A DNA stretch of 64,000 bases from a bacterium (GCA_905221035.1 CAJNBP010000001.1:1-64000); one strand, 5' to 3'. Shown: positions 26,262-34,746, counted from the first letter of the stretch. The notes: a model not told the origin generated them from the sequence alone. Translations and numbers: made by a program.

Positions 26262-26339
26262 ATGTCTAAGAAATTAACATTTCACTGCGTCAATGGCAGA
26301 GACCTCCTTACAGTCGGGCTGCCCTACGCTCAGTACTAG
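26262..26339 (+). CDS. Short upstream ORF 2 (second truncated GlyQ N-terminus)
   Basis: 25 codons, MSKKLTF then HCVNGRDLLTVGLPYAQY and TAG, behind AAAAAGGAG. Nine codons differ from upstream ORF 1 and six of these are synonymous; the amino-acid changes are S11N, H22Y and H25Y. Same origin and uncertainty as ORF 1. Confidence 0.45.
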   Translation: MSKKLTFHCVNGRDLLTVGLPYAQY

Positions 26340-26436
26340 AGTTCCTGAGCTAGACGCAGTACTAACTCGTCTTGCCTCGTATGATCGACGAGGCAGACTC
26401 GTGTCGCAAGAAATCATTTTTATTAAGGAGTAAACA

Positions 26437-27354
26437 ATGTCTAAAAAATTGACTTTCCAGGAAATCATCCTTACTTTGCAACAATTTTGGAATGACCAAG
26501 GTTGTATGCTTATGCAGGCTTATGATAATGAAAAAGGTGCGGGGACAATGAGTCCTTACACTTTCCTTCGTGCTATCGGACCTGAGCCATGGAATGCGGC
26601 TTATGTAGAGCCATCACGTCGTCCTGCTGACGGTCGTTACGGGGAAAACCCTAACCGTCTTTACCAACACCACCAATTCCAAGTGGTTATGAAACCTTCT
26701 CCGTCAAACATTCAAGAACTTTACCTTGAGTCTTTGGAAAAATTGGGTATCAATCCATTGGAACACGATATTCGTTTCGTTGAGGACAACTGGGAAAATC
26801 CATCTACTGGTTCAGCTGGTCTTGGATGGGAAGTTTGGCTTGATGGGATGGAAATCACACAGTTCACTTATTTCCAACAAGTTGGTGGATTGGCAACTGG
26901 CCCTGTGACTGCGGAAGTTACCTATGGTTTGGAACGTTTGGCTTCTTACATTCAAGAAGTAGACTCTGTCTATGATATTGAATGGGCTGATGGTGTAAAA
27001 TACGGAGAAATCTTTATCCAGCCTGAGTACGAGCATTCAAAATATTCGTTTGAAATTTCAGACCAAGAAATGTTGCTGGAAAACTTTGATAAGTTTGAAA
27101 AAGAAGCTGGTCGTGCATTGGAAGAAGGCTTGGTACACCCAGCCTATGACTATGTTCTCAAATGTTCACACACCTTTAACCTGCTTGACGCGCGTGGTGC
27201 CGTATCTGTAACAGAGCGCGCAGGCTATATCGCACGTATCCGTAACTTGGCCCGTGTCGTAGCTAAAACATTTGTCGCAGAACGCAAACGCCTAGGTTAC
27301 CCACTTTTAGATGAAGCAACACGAGCTAAGCTCTTAGCAGAAGACGCAGAATAG
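26437..27354 (+). CDS. glyQ: Glycyl-tRNA synthetase alpha subunit
   Basis: 305-residue catalytic subunit of the bacterial alpha2beta2 glycyl-tRNA synthetase, which activates glycine and charges tRNA-Gly with Gly[24 protein letters not shown], then [38 protein letters not shown] (key parts EKGAGTMSP and [18 protein letters not shown]) are the class II core typical of GlyQ. RBS TTAAGGAG precedes the ATG at 26437. This is the third copy of the start region; only this one continues into the full gene. Transcription is under the glycine T-box at 25866-26048. Confidence 0.97.
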   Translation: MSKKLTFQEIILTLQQFWNDQGCMLMQAYDNEKGAGTMSPYTFLRAIGPEPWNAAYVEPSRRPADGRYGENPNRLYQHHQFQVVMKPSPSNIQELYLESLEKLGINPLEHDIRFVEDNWENPSTGSAGLGWEVWLDGMEITQFTYFQQVGGLATGPVTAEVTYGLERLASYIQEVDSVYDIEWADGVKYGEIFIQPEYEHSKYSFEISDQEMLLENFDKFEKEAGRALEEGLVHPAYDYVLKCSHTFNLLDARGAVSVTERAGYIARIRNLARVVAKTFVAERKRLGYPLLDEATRAKLLAEDAE

Positions 27355-27368
27355 TGAGTAATACTGTG

Positions 27369-27581
27369 CTCTAAAATCGTTAGAGGCAAGTCGAAGACTT
27401 GCTAGAGGGATATGCACCGCCGTACTGTTATGTGGGGATTTTTGAAACCTTAGGTTCAAAAATCAGTCAGCTAAATCCACTTTGATGAGACTGTTGGAAA
27501 TCTTAGTTTATTTGGTATAAGATTTCCTTACAGACTCACAAAAGTTAGTTAGCGACGTCCCCAGTACCTAAGGTGCATATC
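27369..27581 (+). ncRNA. Structured element between glyQ and glyS
   Basis: After two small hairpins (CTCTAA/TTAGAG at 27369-27385 and GCAAGTC-GAA-GACTTGC at about 27387-27402), the outer arms GATATGCACC (27409-27418) and GGTGCATATC (27572-27581) pair perfectly. Inside them are GTACT/AGTAC and GGGGA/TCCCC, then two branches: GATTTTTGAA/TTCAAAAATC (27437-27464) and GGAAATCTTA/TAAGATTTCC (27496-27527), the latter flanked by GAGACTGT and ACAGACTC. This makes a closed multi-branch fold of 173 nt followed by AAAAAA. No ORF and no terminator U-tract are present. It may be an inserted non-autonomous element or a cis-acting RNA. The gap between the genes is 260 bp. Confidence 0.65.
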
Positions 27582-27614
27582 AAAAAAGATTGAAGAAAAT
27601 GTAAAGGAAAAAAC

Positions 27615-29651
27615 ATGACAAAAAACTTATTAGTAGAACTCGGTCTTGAAGAATTACCAGCCTATGTTGTCACACCAAGTGAAAAACAACTAGGCGAAAA
27701 AATGGCAGCCTTCCTCAAGGAAAACCGCTTGTCTTTTGAAACCATTCAAACCTTCTCAACACCACGTCGTTTGGCTGTTCGTGTGACAGGTCTTGCAGAC
27801 AAACAGTCTGATTTGACAGAAGATTTCAAGGGTCCAGCAAAGAAAATTGCCTTGGATAGTGATGGAAACTTCACCAAAGCAGCTCAAGGATTTGTCCGTG
27901 GAAAAGGCTTGACAGTTGAAGATATCGAATTCCGTGAAATCAAGGGTGAAGAATATGTCTATGTCACTAAGGAAGAAATTGGTCAAGCAGTTGAAGCTAT
28001 TGTTCCTGGTGTTGTAGATGTCTTGAAGTCATTGACTTTCCCTGTCAGCATGCACTGGGCTGGAAATAGCTTTGAATACATTCGTCCTGTTCACACTTTA
28101 ACTGTTCTTTTAGATGAAGAAGAGTTTGATTTGGATTTCCTTGATATCAAGGGAGGTCGTGTGAGCCGTGGTCATCGTTTCTTAGGACAAGAAACTAAGA
28201 TTCAGTCAGCATTGAGCTATGAAGAAGATCTTCGTGCACAGTTTGTAATCGCAGATCCACGTGAACGTGAGCAAATGATTGTTGACCAAATCAAGGAAAT
28301 TGAGGCGAAACATGGTGTACGTATCGAAATTGATGCTGATTTGCTTAATGAAGTCTTGAACTTGGTTGAATACCCAACTGCCTTTATGGGAAGTTTTGAT
28401 GCCAAATACCTTGAAGTTCCAGAGGAAGTTTTGGTGACTTCGATGAAGGAACACCAACGTTACTTTGTTGTTCGCGATCAATATGGTAAACTCTTGCCAA
28501 ACTTCATTTCTGTTCGTAACGGAAACGCAGAGTATTTGGAAAATGTTATCAAAGGAAATGAAAAAGTCTTGGTAGCTCGCTTGGAAGACGGAGAATTCTT
28601 CTGGCGTGAAGACCAAAAATTGGTGATTTCAGATCTTGTTGAAAAATTAAACAATGTGACTTTCCATGAGAAAATTGGTTCCCTTCGTGAACACATGATT
28701 CGTACTGGTCAGATTGCTATTCTCTTGGCAGAAAAAGCTGGTTTGTCAGCGGATGAAACGATTGACTTAGCCCGTGCAGCAGCCATTTACAAGTTTGACT
28801 TGTTGACGGGGATGGTTGGTGAGTTTGACGAACTCCAAGGAATTATGGGTGAAAAATATGCCCTTCTTGCTGGTGAAACTCCAGCGGTGGCAGCTGCTAT
28901 TCGTGAACACTACATGCCTACATCAGCTGAAGGAGAACTTCCAGAGAGCAAGGTCGGTGCAGTGCTTGCCATTGCAGATAAATTGGACACTATTTTGAGT
29001 TTCTTCTCAGTAGGTTTGATTCCATCAGGTTCTAATGACCCTTATGCCCTTCGTCGTGCAACCCAAGGTGTAGTTCGTATCTTGGATGCCTTTGGTTGGC
29101 ACATTGCTATGGATGAGTTGATTGATAGCCTTTATGCTTTGACATTTGACAGCTTGACTTATGAAAATAAAGCAGAGGTTATGGACTTTATCAAGGCTCG
29201 TGTTGATAAGATGATGGGCTCTACTCCAAAAGATATCAAGGAAGCAGTTCTTGCAGGTTCAAACTTTGTTGTGGCAGATATGTTGGAAGCAGCAAGCGCT
29301 CTTGTAGAAGCAAGCAAGGAAGAAGACTTTAAACCTTCTGTTGAATCACTTTCTCGTGCCTTTAACTTGGCTGAGAAGGCAGAAGGAGTTGCTACAGTTG
29401 ATTCAGCTCTCTTTGAAAATGACCAAGAAAAAGCTTTGGCAGAAGCTGTAGAATCACTTGTTTTATCAGGTACTGCAAGTCAACAATTGAAACAACTCTT
29501 TGCTCTTAGCCCAGTTATTGATGCTTTCTTTGAGAATACTATGGTTATGGCTGAAGACGAGGCAGTCCGTCAAAATCGTTTGGCTATCTTGTCTCATTTA
29601 ACTCAAAAAGCATCCAAACTTGCTCGTTTTAACCAAATTAACACTAAATAA
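27615..29651 (+). CDS. glyS: Glycyl-tRNA synthetase beta subunit
   Basis: 678-residue tRNA-binding subunit of the tetrameric glycyl-tRNA synthetase. The N-terminus [22 protein letters not shown] and the block [21 protein letters not shown] (key parts GLEELPA and [13 protein letters not shown]) match GlyS; the last ~100 residues (from about 575) form the anticodon-binding helical domain. RBS AAAGGAAAA is 7 nt before the ATG. Second gene of the T-box operon, separated from glyQ by the structured element. Continues into the DUF896 gene after 41 nt. Confidence 0.97.
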   Translation: MTKNLLVELGLEELPAYVVTPSEKQLGEKMAAFLKENRLSFETIQTFSTPRRLAVRVTGLADKQSDLTEDFKGPAKKIALDSDGNFTKAAQGFVRGKGLTVEDIEFREIKGEEYVYVTKEEIGQAVEAIVPGVVDVLKSLTFPVSMHWAGNSFEYIRPVHTLTVLLDEEEFDLDFLDIKGGRVSRGHRFLGQETKIQSALSYEEDLRAQFVIADPREREQMIVDQIKEIEAKHGVRIEIDADLLNEVLNLVEYPTAFMGSFDAKYLEVPEEVLVTSMKEHQRYFVVRDQYGKLLPNFISVRNGNAEYLENVIKGNEKVLVARLEDGEFFWREDQKLVISDLVEKLNNVTFHEKIGSLREHMIRTGQIAILLAEKAGLSADETIDLARAAAIYKFDLLTGMVGEFDELQGIMGEKYALLAGETPAVAAAIREHYMPTSAEGELPESKVGAVLAIADKLDTILSFFSVGLIPSGSNDPYALRRATQGVVRILDAFGWHIAMDELIDSLYALTFDSLTYENKAEVMDFIKARVDKMMGSTPKDIKEAVLAGSNFVVADMLEAASALVEASKEEDFKPSVESLSRAFNLAEKAEGVATVDSALFENDQEKALAEAVESLVLSGTASQQLKQLFALSPVIDAFFENTMVMAEDEAVRQNRLAILSHLTQKASKLARFNQINTK

Positions 29652-29692
29652 AGTTTGATAGACGGACTTTATCTTATCACAAAGGAGAAGAA

Positions 29693-29950
29693 ATGGATCC
29701 GAAAAAAATTGCTCGTATCAACGAGCTAGCTAAAAAGAAAAAAGCAGAAGGCTTGACACCGGAAGAAAAAGTAGAACAAGCCAAACTACGTGAGGAATAT
29801 ATCGAGGGTTATCGTCGCACTGTTCGTCACCACATTGAAGGAATTAAAATCGTGGACGAAGAAGGAAACGATGTTACACCAGAAAAACTACGCCAAGTAC
29901 AACGTGAAAAAGGGTTACATGGCCGTAGTCTCGATGATCCAAATTCATAA
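29693..29950 (+). CDS. DUF896 family protein (YnzC-like)
   Basis: 85 residues. Small basic helical protein of the DUF896/YnzC family ([22 protein letters not shown]; key part [14 protein letters not shown]), which in B. subtilis includes SOS-associated small proteins of unknown action. RBS AAAGGAG precedes the ATG. It lies 41 nt after glyS and is likely the last gene of that operon. Terminated by the 13-bp hairpin at 29993. Confidence 0.9.
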   Translation: MDPKKIARINELAKKKKAEGLTPEEKVEQAKLREEYIEGYRRTVRHHIEGIKIVDEEGNDVTPEKLRQVQREKGLHGRSLDDPNS

Positions 29951-29992
29951 GCACTATTCTTTCTTTTAACAAGGATAGATAAAATAATAATC

Positions 29993-30025
29993 AAAAGACT
30001 AGCAGACACAAACTGCTAGTCTTTT
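29993..30025 (+). terminator. Terminator of the glyQS-DUF896 operon
   Basis: AAAAGACTAGCAG/CTGCTAGTCTTTT, perfect 13-bp stem with 7-nt loop. Confidence 0.93.
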
Positions 30026-30031
30026 GTCACT

Positions 30032-30055
30032 AAAAAAGGAACCAAAATGGTTCCT
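30032..30055 (-). terminator. Terminator of the apbE-FMN reductase operon
   Basis: On the minus strand AGGAACC/GGTTCCT with a 4-nt loop, followed by TTTTT. It lies 11 bp after the last stop codon of the operon. Confidence 0.88.
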
Positions 30056-30065
30056 AAAACTATTA

Positions 30066-31304
30066 TTAGTTGCTTGCGCCAGATGTAGCGTCTGCGCCAC
30101 CACCGTGGCCTCCAGCATCACCTGCATCAGAAGCGCCAGATGTAGCGTCTGCACCACCGTGTCCTCCAGCAGGAGCTGCAGCATTTCCACCAACTAGACG
30201 TTGACCAGTTGTATTGAGGTACCAGTCAAGCCATGGTTGGAAATTAAAGATGATTTCATTGATTCCAGCATATGAACCATCTGGGTAATACATTGCTTGG
30301 TAATTATGGGTATTAATAACGCCTTCTGGTGTTCCTGGAACAATTGTACGGACATATTCTTGGTCCCCGTTACGCAATACGCCGACAACCCATTCAACGT
30401 TTTTCATTCTAGAATCTGGCAATGAACCGTGTACAGTTCCTAAACGGTTTCCTGATTGAGCACGTACACGTTTACCAAACATTGTATTTGGATCTTGGTG
30501 TGCGTCATTAAAGTACAAGAATTGGTTATTATCGTCTGCAAATGTCAATTCAAATGGCATTGCTTTCAAGAACATATCAATTTGGTTAACTGTTAAGATA
30601 CCGTGGTCTAATTTAACGTAAGTATCTCCTGAAACAGCTCCAACAAGTTCAGCTGCTTTTTCTACCCATTCAGGATCATCAGGGTCAACACCTTGAATGG
30701 TAGTTGCAATTGAATTTGTACAATATAAATCTTCTGGTTCAATTGGTTTTGGTTTTTTCAATTTTGAAACGACTCCCACATATTTTACAAAGTTGTCCAA
30801 GCATGTTTCAAGGAAATTAATAGTTCCTTCGTTCGTGATATTACCCTCTGCGTCAAATGCTTCTTTGGCTTTACCAAGAAGGAATTCGTTACCTGGAAGT
30901 GTGTAGGCATTGACACCTGGAGCGTCAAGAATCTTACGAAGGTGAACTTGGGCACGAGAAGTACCTTGGTCGTAGTAAGAAGCTCCCACAATCATAACTG
31001 GTTTGTTTTCAAATGGATGAACTTCGTATGAAAGCCATTCAAGAACAGATTTAAGAGAAGCTGAGATTGTGTGGTTGTGCTCAGGAGTAGCGATAATGAC
31101 ACCATCAGCACGTGTAATTCTGTTATACAAGAGACGCAATTGGAAGCTTTCATCCCATTTTTCATCTTGGTTAAACATTGGAACTTCATCAATTTCAAGA
31201 ACTTCTAATTCAAATTTGAGTTTGAAGTGACGACGGATGAATTCCAAGAGTTTACGGTTATATGATTGATCGTAGTTTGATCCTACAAGTCCAACAAATT
31301 TCAT
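30066..31304 (-). CDS. NADPH-dependent FMN reductase fused to a PAS-like domain, with flavinylation-type tail
   Basis: 412 residues in three parts. Residues 1-185 are a flavodoxin-fold NADPH-dependent FMN reductase (VGLVGSNYDQSYNRKLL; ATPEHNHTISASLKSVLEWLS region binds FMN). Residues about 235-365 look like the PAS domain seen in DUF438 proteins: GILTVNQIDMFLKAMPFELTFAD..., then FGKRVRAQ and a C-terminal GTP.. strand. The last 35 residues are Gly/Ala/His-rich and repeat the block GGHGG-ADATSGAS: DATSGAS occurs at residues 386-392 and 405-411. D-x-x-(S/T)-G-A-(S/T) is the motif at which ApbE attaches FMN to Ser/Thr. apbE is two genes upstream in the same operon, so covalent flavinylation of this tail is a plausible inference. 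Last gene of the operon; starts 18 nt after the preceding gene, RBS AGGAG. Confidence 0.85.
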   Translation of the reverse strand: MKFVGLVGSNYDQSYNRKLLEFIRRHFKLKFELEVLEIDEVPMFNQDEKWDESFQLRLLYNRITRADGVIIATPEHNHTISASLKSVLEWLSYEVHPFENKPVMIVGASYYDQGTSRAQVHLRKILDAPGVNAYTLPGNEFLLGKAKEAFDAEGNITNEGTINFLETCLDNFVKYVGVVSKLKKPKPIEPEDLYCTNSIATTIQGVDPDDPEWVEKAAELVGAVSGDTYVKLDHGILTVNQIDMFLKAMPFELTFADDNNQFLYFNDAHQDPNTMFGKRVRAQSGNRLGTVHGSLPDSRMKNVEWVVGVLRNGDQEYVRTIVPGTPEGVINTHNYQAMYYPDGSYAGINEIIFNFQPWLDWYLNTTGQRLVGGNAAAPAGGHGGADATSGASDAGDAGGHGGGADATSGASN

Positions 31305-31322
31305 TCTTTTTGGTCTCCTATC

Positions 31323-31928
31323 TTATAAATTTTCCCAGTCAAAGTCTTCAGCGTCTTTGCGAAGTAATGCTTGTGCGTTGCGCAATTTTTCTGTAATTTT
31401 TACAAAGATACGGAAGTCGTCAAAAGTGGCATCCAATTTTTTAATAACATCAAGATCAACCAAGTCGCCACTTGGGTTAAAGGCTTGAAGAGAGTGTGAA
31501 AGCAAGAATTCATCTGGAAGGACACTTGCTTTGATTTCTGGTGCGTTTAAGATTTGACGAAGTTGTAATTGGGCGCGTGATGAACCAAGTGTACCGTAAG
31601 AAGCACCTGTAATCATGATTGGTTTGTTCAAGAGTGGGTAAATACCATAAGATAACCAAGCAAGAGCGCTCATTAAAACAGCTGGGATAGAGTGGTCATA
31701 CTCAGGAGTACCGATAATAACACCATCAGCCTCTTCAATTTTAGCAGCAATTTCTAAGATTTCAGCAGGCACTTGCTTGTCAGCTGGCTTGTTAAAGACA
31801 GGGATATCCTTGATTTCAACAAGTTCAATTTCAGCTTTGTCAGCAAAGTGTTTTTGCATGTATTGAAGCAATTGGCGGTTTGTAGAACGTTTTGAATTTG
31901 TTCCAACAATAGCAATAAGTTTTAACAT
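31323..31928 (-). CDS. NADPH-dependent FMN reductase family protein
   Basis: 201-residue flavodoxin-fold protein (LIAIVGTNSKRSTNRQLLQYM; GTPEYDHSIPAVLMSALAWLS is the flavin-binding segment). It is the paralogue of the first half of the downstream gene: the same GSSRAQLQLRQIL block occurs in both, with small variations. It lacks the PAS-like domain and the tail motif. Such enzymes reduce flavins, quinones or azo compounds with NAD(P)H. RBS AAAGGAAA precedes the ATG. Sits between apbE (59-nt gap) and the longer reductase (18-nt gap). Confidence 0.88.
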   Translation of the reverse strand: MLKLIAIVGTNSKRSTNRQLLQYMQKHFADKAEIELVEIKDIPVFNKPADKQVPAEILEIAAKIEEADGVIIGTPEYDHSIPAVLMSALAWLSYGIYPLLNKPIMITGASYGTLGSSRAQLQLRQILNAPEIKASVLPDEFLLSHSLQAFNPSGDLVDLDVIKKLDATFDDFRIFVKITEKLRNAQALLRKDAEDFDWENL

Positions 31929-31987
31929 GAGATTTCCTTTCTCTTTTTACATAATACGAATTTAAAACTCCATTGAAATATCTATTT

Positions 31988-32911
31988 CTATAGAGTAGGA
32001 ACTCCTGAAGAACAGCTTAGGTGACCTTCCTTATCAATCAGAATCGCTTCGATTCCCTCCAAACTTTCGACTTGCCAGAGGATAGAAGCAGGTCTTTCTC
32101 CAAAGAGTCGAGTTGTCCAGATTTCGCCATCGACTGATTTATCAGAGATGATTGTCAGACTAGCTAGTTCCGTTTCAACAGGATAGCCTGTTTGGCTGTC
32201 GAAAATGTGATGGTAATCTTTTCCATCGACTGTCAGGTGACGTTCATAAATGCCTGAAGTCACGACAGATTGATTGACAACAGGGATAGTCATTAAGTGA
32301 TTTCCCCGAGGATTGGCTGGATCTTGAATCCCGATTTGCCAAGGCTGATTTCCTCTTGCCTGATTTTTTCCAATGGTCAGGATATTTCCTCCTAGATTGA
32401 TCAAGGCAGAAGTCACTCCCTCTTCTCTCAGAAATTGGGCAACCTTATCCGCACTATAACCCTTGGCTAAACAACCTAGGTCTATCTTCATTCCTTTCTG
32501 TTTTAGAAACACAGTCGAAGTAGAAGAATCTAACTCGATAAAATGAGGATTGATTAAAGGGAGCACGGATTCAATTTCTTGAGGTTGCGCAACTTTGGCA
32601 TCCGAAAAACCGATGCGCCAGGTTTGAATTAAGGGACCAATACTGATGTTGAGATGGCTAGAGGGCGCTAGGCTATGCTCTAAACCAAGTGAAATCAGTT
32701 CAAACAGATCTGGATGAACCTTGACGGGTGCTATTCCAGCTTGATGATTGATTTCCATCAATTCAGATTCTTGGCTATTGGCATTGAAGCGGTATTCGAG
32801 CTCTTTGAGTAAATCAAAGGATTTTTGGAGCAAGCTATCGGCTCGCTCATCCACTAATGAAATCGTGATAGTGGTTCCCATTAGGTGTTCAGAATGTGAA
32901 CTAAGAGGCAA
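31988..32911 (-). CDS. apbE: FAD:protein FMN transferase, cytoplasmic
   Basis: 307-residue ApbE-family enzyme that cleaves FAD and moves FMN to a Ser/Thr of a target protein. Family blocks: LMGTTITISL near the start, FNANSQESELMEINH (RFN..S.L..IN), KGYSADKVA, ALINLGGNI, and the Mg/catalytic DGKDYHHIFDSQTGYPV. There is no signal peptide or lipobox, unlike secreted ApbE lipoproteins, so it should act in the cytosol. Start is a TTG (minus) with AAAGGAG 9 nt upstream; the first ATG would begin inside the conserved MGTT motif. First gene of an operon with two FMN reductases, of which the last carries two ApbE-type target motifs. Confidence 0.92.
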   Translation of the reverse strand: MPLSSHSEHLMGTTITISLVDERADSLLQKSFDLLKELEYRFNANSQESELMEINHQAGIAPVKVHPDLFELISLGLEHSLAPSSHLNISIGPLIQTWRIGFSDAKVAQPQEIESVLPLINPHFIELDSSTSTVFLKQKGMKIDLGCLAKGYSADKVAQFLREEGVTSALINLGGNILTIGKNQARGNQPWQIGIQDPANPRGNHLMTIPVVNQSVVTSGIYERHLTVDGKDYHHIFDSQTGYPVETELASLTIISDKSVDGEIWTTRLFGERPASILWQVESLEGIEAILIDKEGHLSCSSGVPTL

Positions 32912-33151
32912 GCTACCAACTCCTTTCTCTTACGAAAAGAAGATTGAAATATAGTAAATTTATGAAAAATGAACCCCTTACATTTTCTTTCCATGATACT
33001 AGCATACCATAAAGTCAGCGTTTTCACAAATAAAATTTGTAAAGATGTCAAGAAATATGCTCAGTAAATGAAGAAAAATTGCAAGAATCCGTGTTAAGAT
33101 ACAGATTATTTACAATTTTTTACAAAAAAATAGGAAAAATCAGCCAAACTC

Positions 33152-33180
33152 TTGTAAACGCTAACAATAAATGTTATACT
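33152..33180 (+). promoter_or_regulatory. nox promoter
   Basis: TTGTAA (33152-33157), 17-bp spacer, TATACT (33175-33180) with TGT extension. Confidence 0.8.
33153..33166. promoter_or_regulatory. cre site over the nox -35
   Basis: TGTAAACGCTAACA matches the CcpA consensus TGWNANCGNTNWCA at every position and covers the -35 box. Confidence 0.85.
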
Positions 33181-33217
33181 AGTAGGGTAAATTTAGAATG
33201 AAGGTAGGAATTTTTCT

Positions 33218-34597
33218 ATGAGCAAAATCGTTGTAGTCGGTGCTAACCACGCTGGTACAGCATGTATTAATACGATGTTGGATAATTTTGGAAATGAGAA
33301 CGAAATCGTTGTATTTGACCAAAACTCTAACATCTCTTTCCTAGGATGTGGAATGGCCCTTTGGATTGGGGAGCAAATTGACGGTGCTGAAGGTTTGTTC
33401 TATTCTGATAAAGAAAAATTGGAAGCTAAAGGTGCTAAAGTCTACATGAACTCACCAGTTCTTTCAATCGACTATGATAACAAAGTAGTTACTGCAGAAG
33501 TTGAAGGAAAAGAACACAAAGAATCATACGAAAAATTGATTTTCGCTACAGGTTCTACACCAATTTTGCCACCAATCGAAGGTGTTGAAATTGTTAAAGG
33601 AAACCGCGAATTTAAAGCAACTCTTGAAAACGTACAATTCGTAAAATTGTACCAAAACGCTGAAGAAGTTATCAATAAACTTGCTGACAAGAGCCAACAC
33701 CTTGACCGTATCGCTGTTGTTGGTGGTGGATACATCGGTGTTGAACTTGCTGAAGCCTTTGAGCGTCTTGGCAAAGAAGTTGTCCTTGTCGATATCGTTG
33801 ATACTGTCTTGAACGGTTACTATGATAAAGATTTCACACAAATGATGGCGAAGAACTTGGAAGACCACAACATCCGCTTGGCGCTTGGTCAAACTGTTAA
33901 AGCAATCGAAGGCGATGGTAAAGTTGAACGCTTGATTACTGACAAAGAAAGCTTTGATGTGGATATGGTTATCCTTGCAGTTGGTTTCCGTCCAAATACA
34001 GCTCTTGCAGATGGTAAAATTGAACTCTTCCGTAACGGTGCCTTCCTTGTAGACAAGAAACAAGAAACTTCACTTCCTGGTGTATTTGCTGTTGGTGACT
34101 GTGCGACTGTTTATGACAACGCTCGTAAAGATACAAGTTACATCGCTCTTGCTTCAAACGCTGTTCGTACTGGTATTGTTGGTGCTTACAACGCTTGTGG
34201 ACATGAATTGGAAGGAATCGGTGTTCAAGGTTCAAACGGTATCTCAATCTACGGTCTTCACATGGTTTCAACTGGTTTGACTCTTGAAAAAGCTAAAGCT
34301 GCTGGTTACAACGCAACTGAAACAGGCTTTAACGATCTTCAAAAACCAGAATTTATGAAGCATGACAACCATGAAGTTGCCATCAAGATTGTCTTTGACA
34401 AAGATAGCCGTGAAATTCTTGGTGCGCAAATGGTCTCACGCGATTCTGCAATCAGCATGGGAATCCATATGTTCTCTCTTGCTATCCAAGAGCATGTGAC
34501 AATTGATAAATTGGCATTGACAGACCTCTTCTTCTTGCCACACTTTAACAAACCATACAACTACATCACAATGGCTGCCCTTACAGCTGAAAAATAA
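33218..34597 (+). CDS. nox: NADH oxidase, water-forming
   Basis: 459-residue FAD enzyme that reduces O2 to water with NADH, a main oxygen sink of streptococci and a supplier of NAD+. FAD site [12 protein letters not shown] at the start, single redox cysteine Cys44 in [12 protein letters not shown] (sulfenic-acid form), NADH site [14 protein letters not shown] at about residue 167, and second FAD segment GVFAVGDCA. The length equals pneumococcal Nox. RBS AGGAAT; starts at the ATG at 33218. Promoter carries a perfect cre site. Monocistronic with terminator at 34605. Confidence 0.97.
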   Translation: MSKIVVVGANHAGTACINTMLDNFGNENEIVVFDQNSNISFLGCGMALWIGEQIDGAEGLFYSDKEKLEAKGAKVYMNSPVLSIDYDNKVVTAEVEGKEHKESYEKLIFATGSTPILPPIEGVEIVKGNREFKATLENVQFVKLYQNAEEVINKLADKSQHLDRIAVVGGGYIGVELAEAFERLGKEVVLVDIVDTVLNGYYDKDFTQMMAKNLEDHNIRLALGQTVKAIEGDGKVERLITDKESFDVDMVILAVGFRPNTALADGKIELFRNGAFLVDKKQETSLPGVFAVGDCATVYDNARKDTSYIALASNAVRTGIVGAYNACGHELEGIGVQGSNGISIYGLHMVSTGLTLEKAKAAGYNATETGFNDLQKPEFMKHDNHEVAIKIVFDKDSREILGAQMVSRDSAISMGIHMFSLAIQEHVTIDKLALTDLFFLPHFNKPYNYITMAALTAEK

Positions 34598-34604
34598 AAT
34601 GATG

Positions 34605-34642
34605 AACTATCTGGCCTTAAGTTAAGGTCAGATAGTTTTTTA
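34605..34642 (+). terminator. nox terminator
   Basis: AACTATCTGGCCTTAA pairs with TTAAGGTCAGATAGTT (one G bulge), followed by TTTT. Confidence 0.88.
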
Positions 34643-34678
34643 ACGATTCTGTACCCATACAATTACGTTTTTTTTATC

Positions 34679-34710
34679 TTGTACTTCATTTTAATCTAAC
34701 TTAAAATGAA
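34679..34710. promoter_or_regulatory. pdxS promoter with perfect inverted repeat
   Basis: TTGTAC (34679-34684) and TAAAAT (34702-34707), 17-bp spacer. TTCATTTTAA (34685-34694) and TTAAAATGAA (34701-34710) form a perfect 10-bp inverted repeat filling the spacer and the -10, a strong operator candidate. Confidence 0.6.
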
Positions 34711-34746
34711 ATGGTAGCTACCAATACAAATGATGAGGAAAAAGAA

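Larger units (their letters stand above)
26059..26403 (+). repeat. Two tandem units duplicating the glyQ start, each with a structured insert
   Basis: GTCACAAG..AAAAAGGAGTAAACAATGTCTAAAAAATTGACTTT-like sequence occurs at 26059, 26230 and (as the true start) 26404. ATGs are at 26088, 26262 and 26437, spaced 174 and 175 bp. Inserts at 26109-26229 and 26283-26403 share an ACTGCGTC/GACGCAGT inverted repeat, GCTCAG/CTGAGC and TGCCTCGT/ACGAGGCA hairpins, and appear richer in G+C than the flanks. The pattern looks like insertion with a ~50-bp target duplication, repeated twice, leaving the last gene copy intact. Confidence 0.8.
25815..26436. other. Region before glyQ: T-box plus two duplicated glyQ starts
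   Basis: 622 bp without a full gene. It contains the promoter, T-box leader and terminator (to 26048), then two ~174-bp units (26059-26229 and 26230-26403), each made of a leader, an RBS, the first glyQ codons and a structured insert of about 121 bp. Confidence 0.85.
32912..33217. other. Divergent intergenic region apbE / nox
   Basis: 306 bp. It holds the nox promoter with overlapping cre site (33152-33180). Further in is an AT-rich stretch with a small inverted repeat ACAAAT/ATTTGT (33026-33040). The apbE promoter on the minus strand is not clear. Confidence 0.7.

Noticed and set aside
31955..31962. TACGAATT resembling the competence cin-box
   Set aside because: It is on the plus strand upstream of minus-strand genes, differs at the last base, and is not followed by a competence gene.
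33021..33043. TTTTCACAAATAAAATTTGTAAA as a Rex operator upstream of nox
   Set aside because: It lacks the TTGTGA half; only a short ACAAAT/ATTTGT dyad is present.
34711..34746. Earlier ATG for pdxS
   Set aside because: It starts on the base after the operator dyad, has no ribosome-binding site, and lies at about the expected transcription start; the inner ATG matches the family start.
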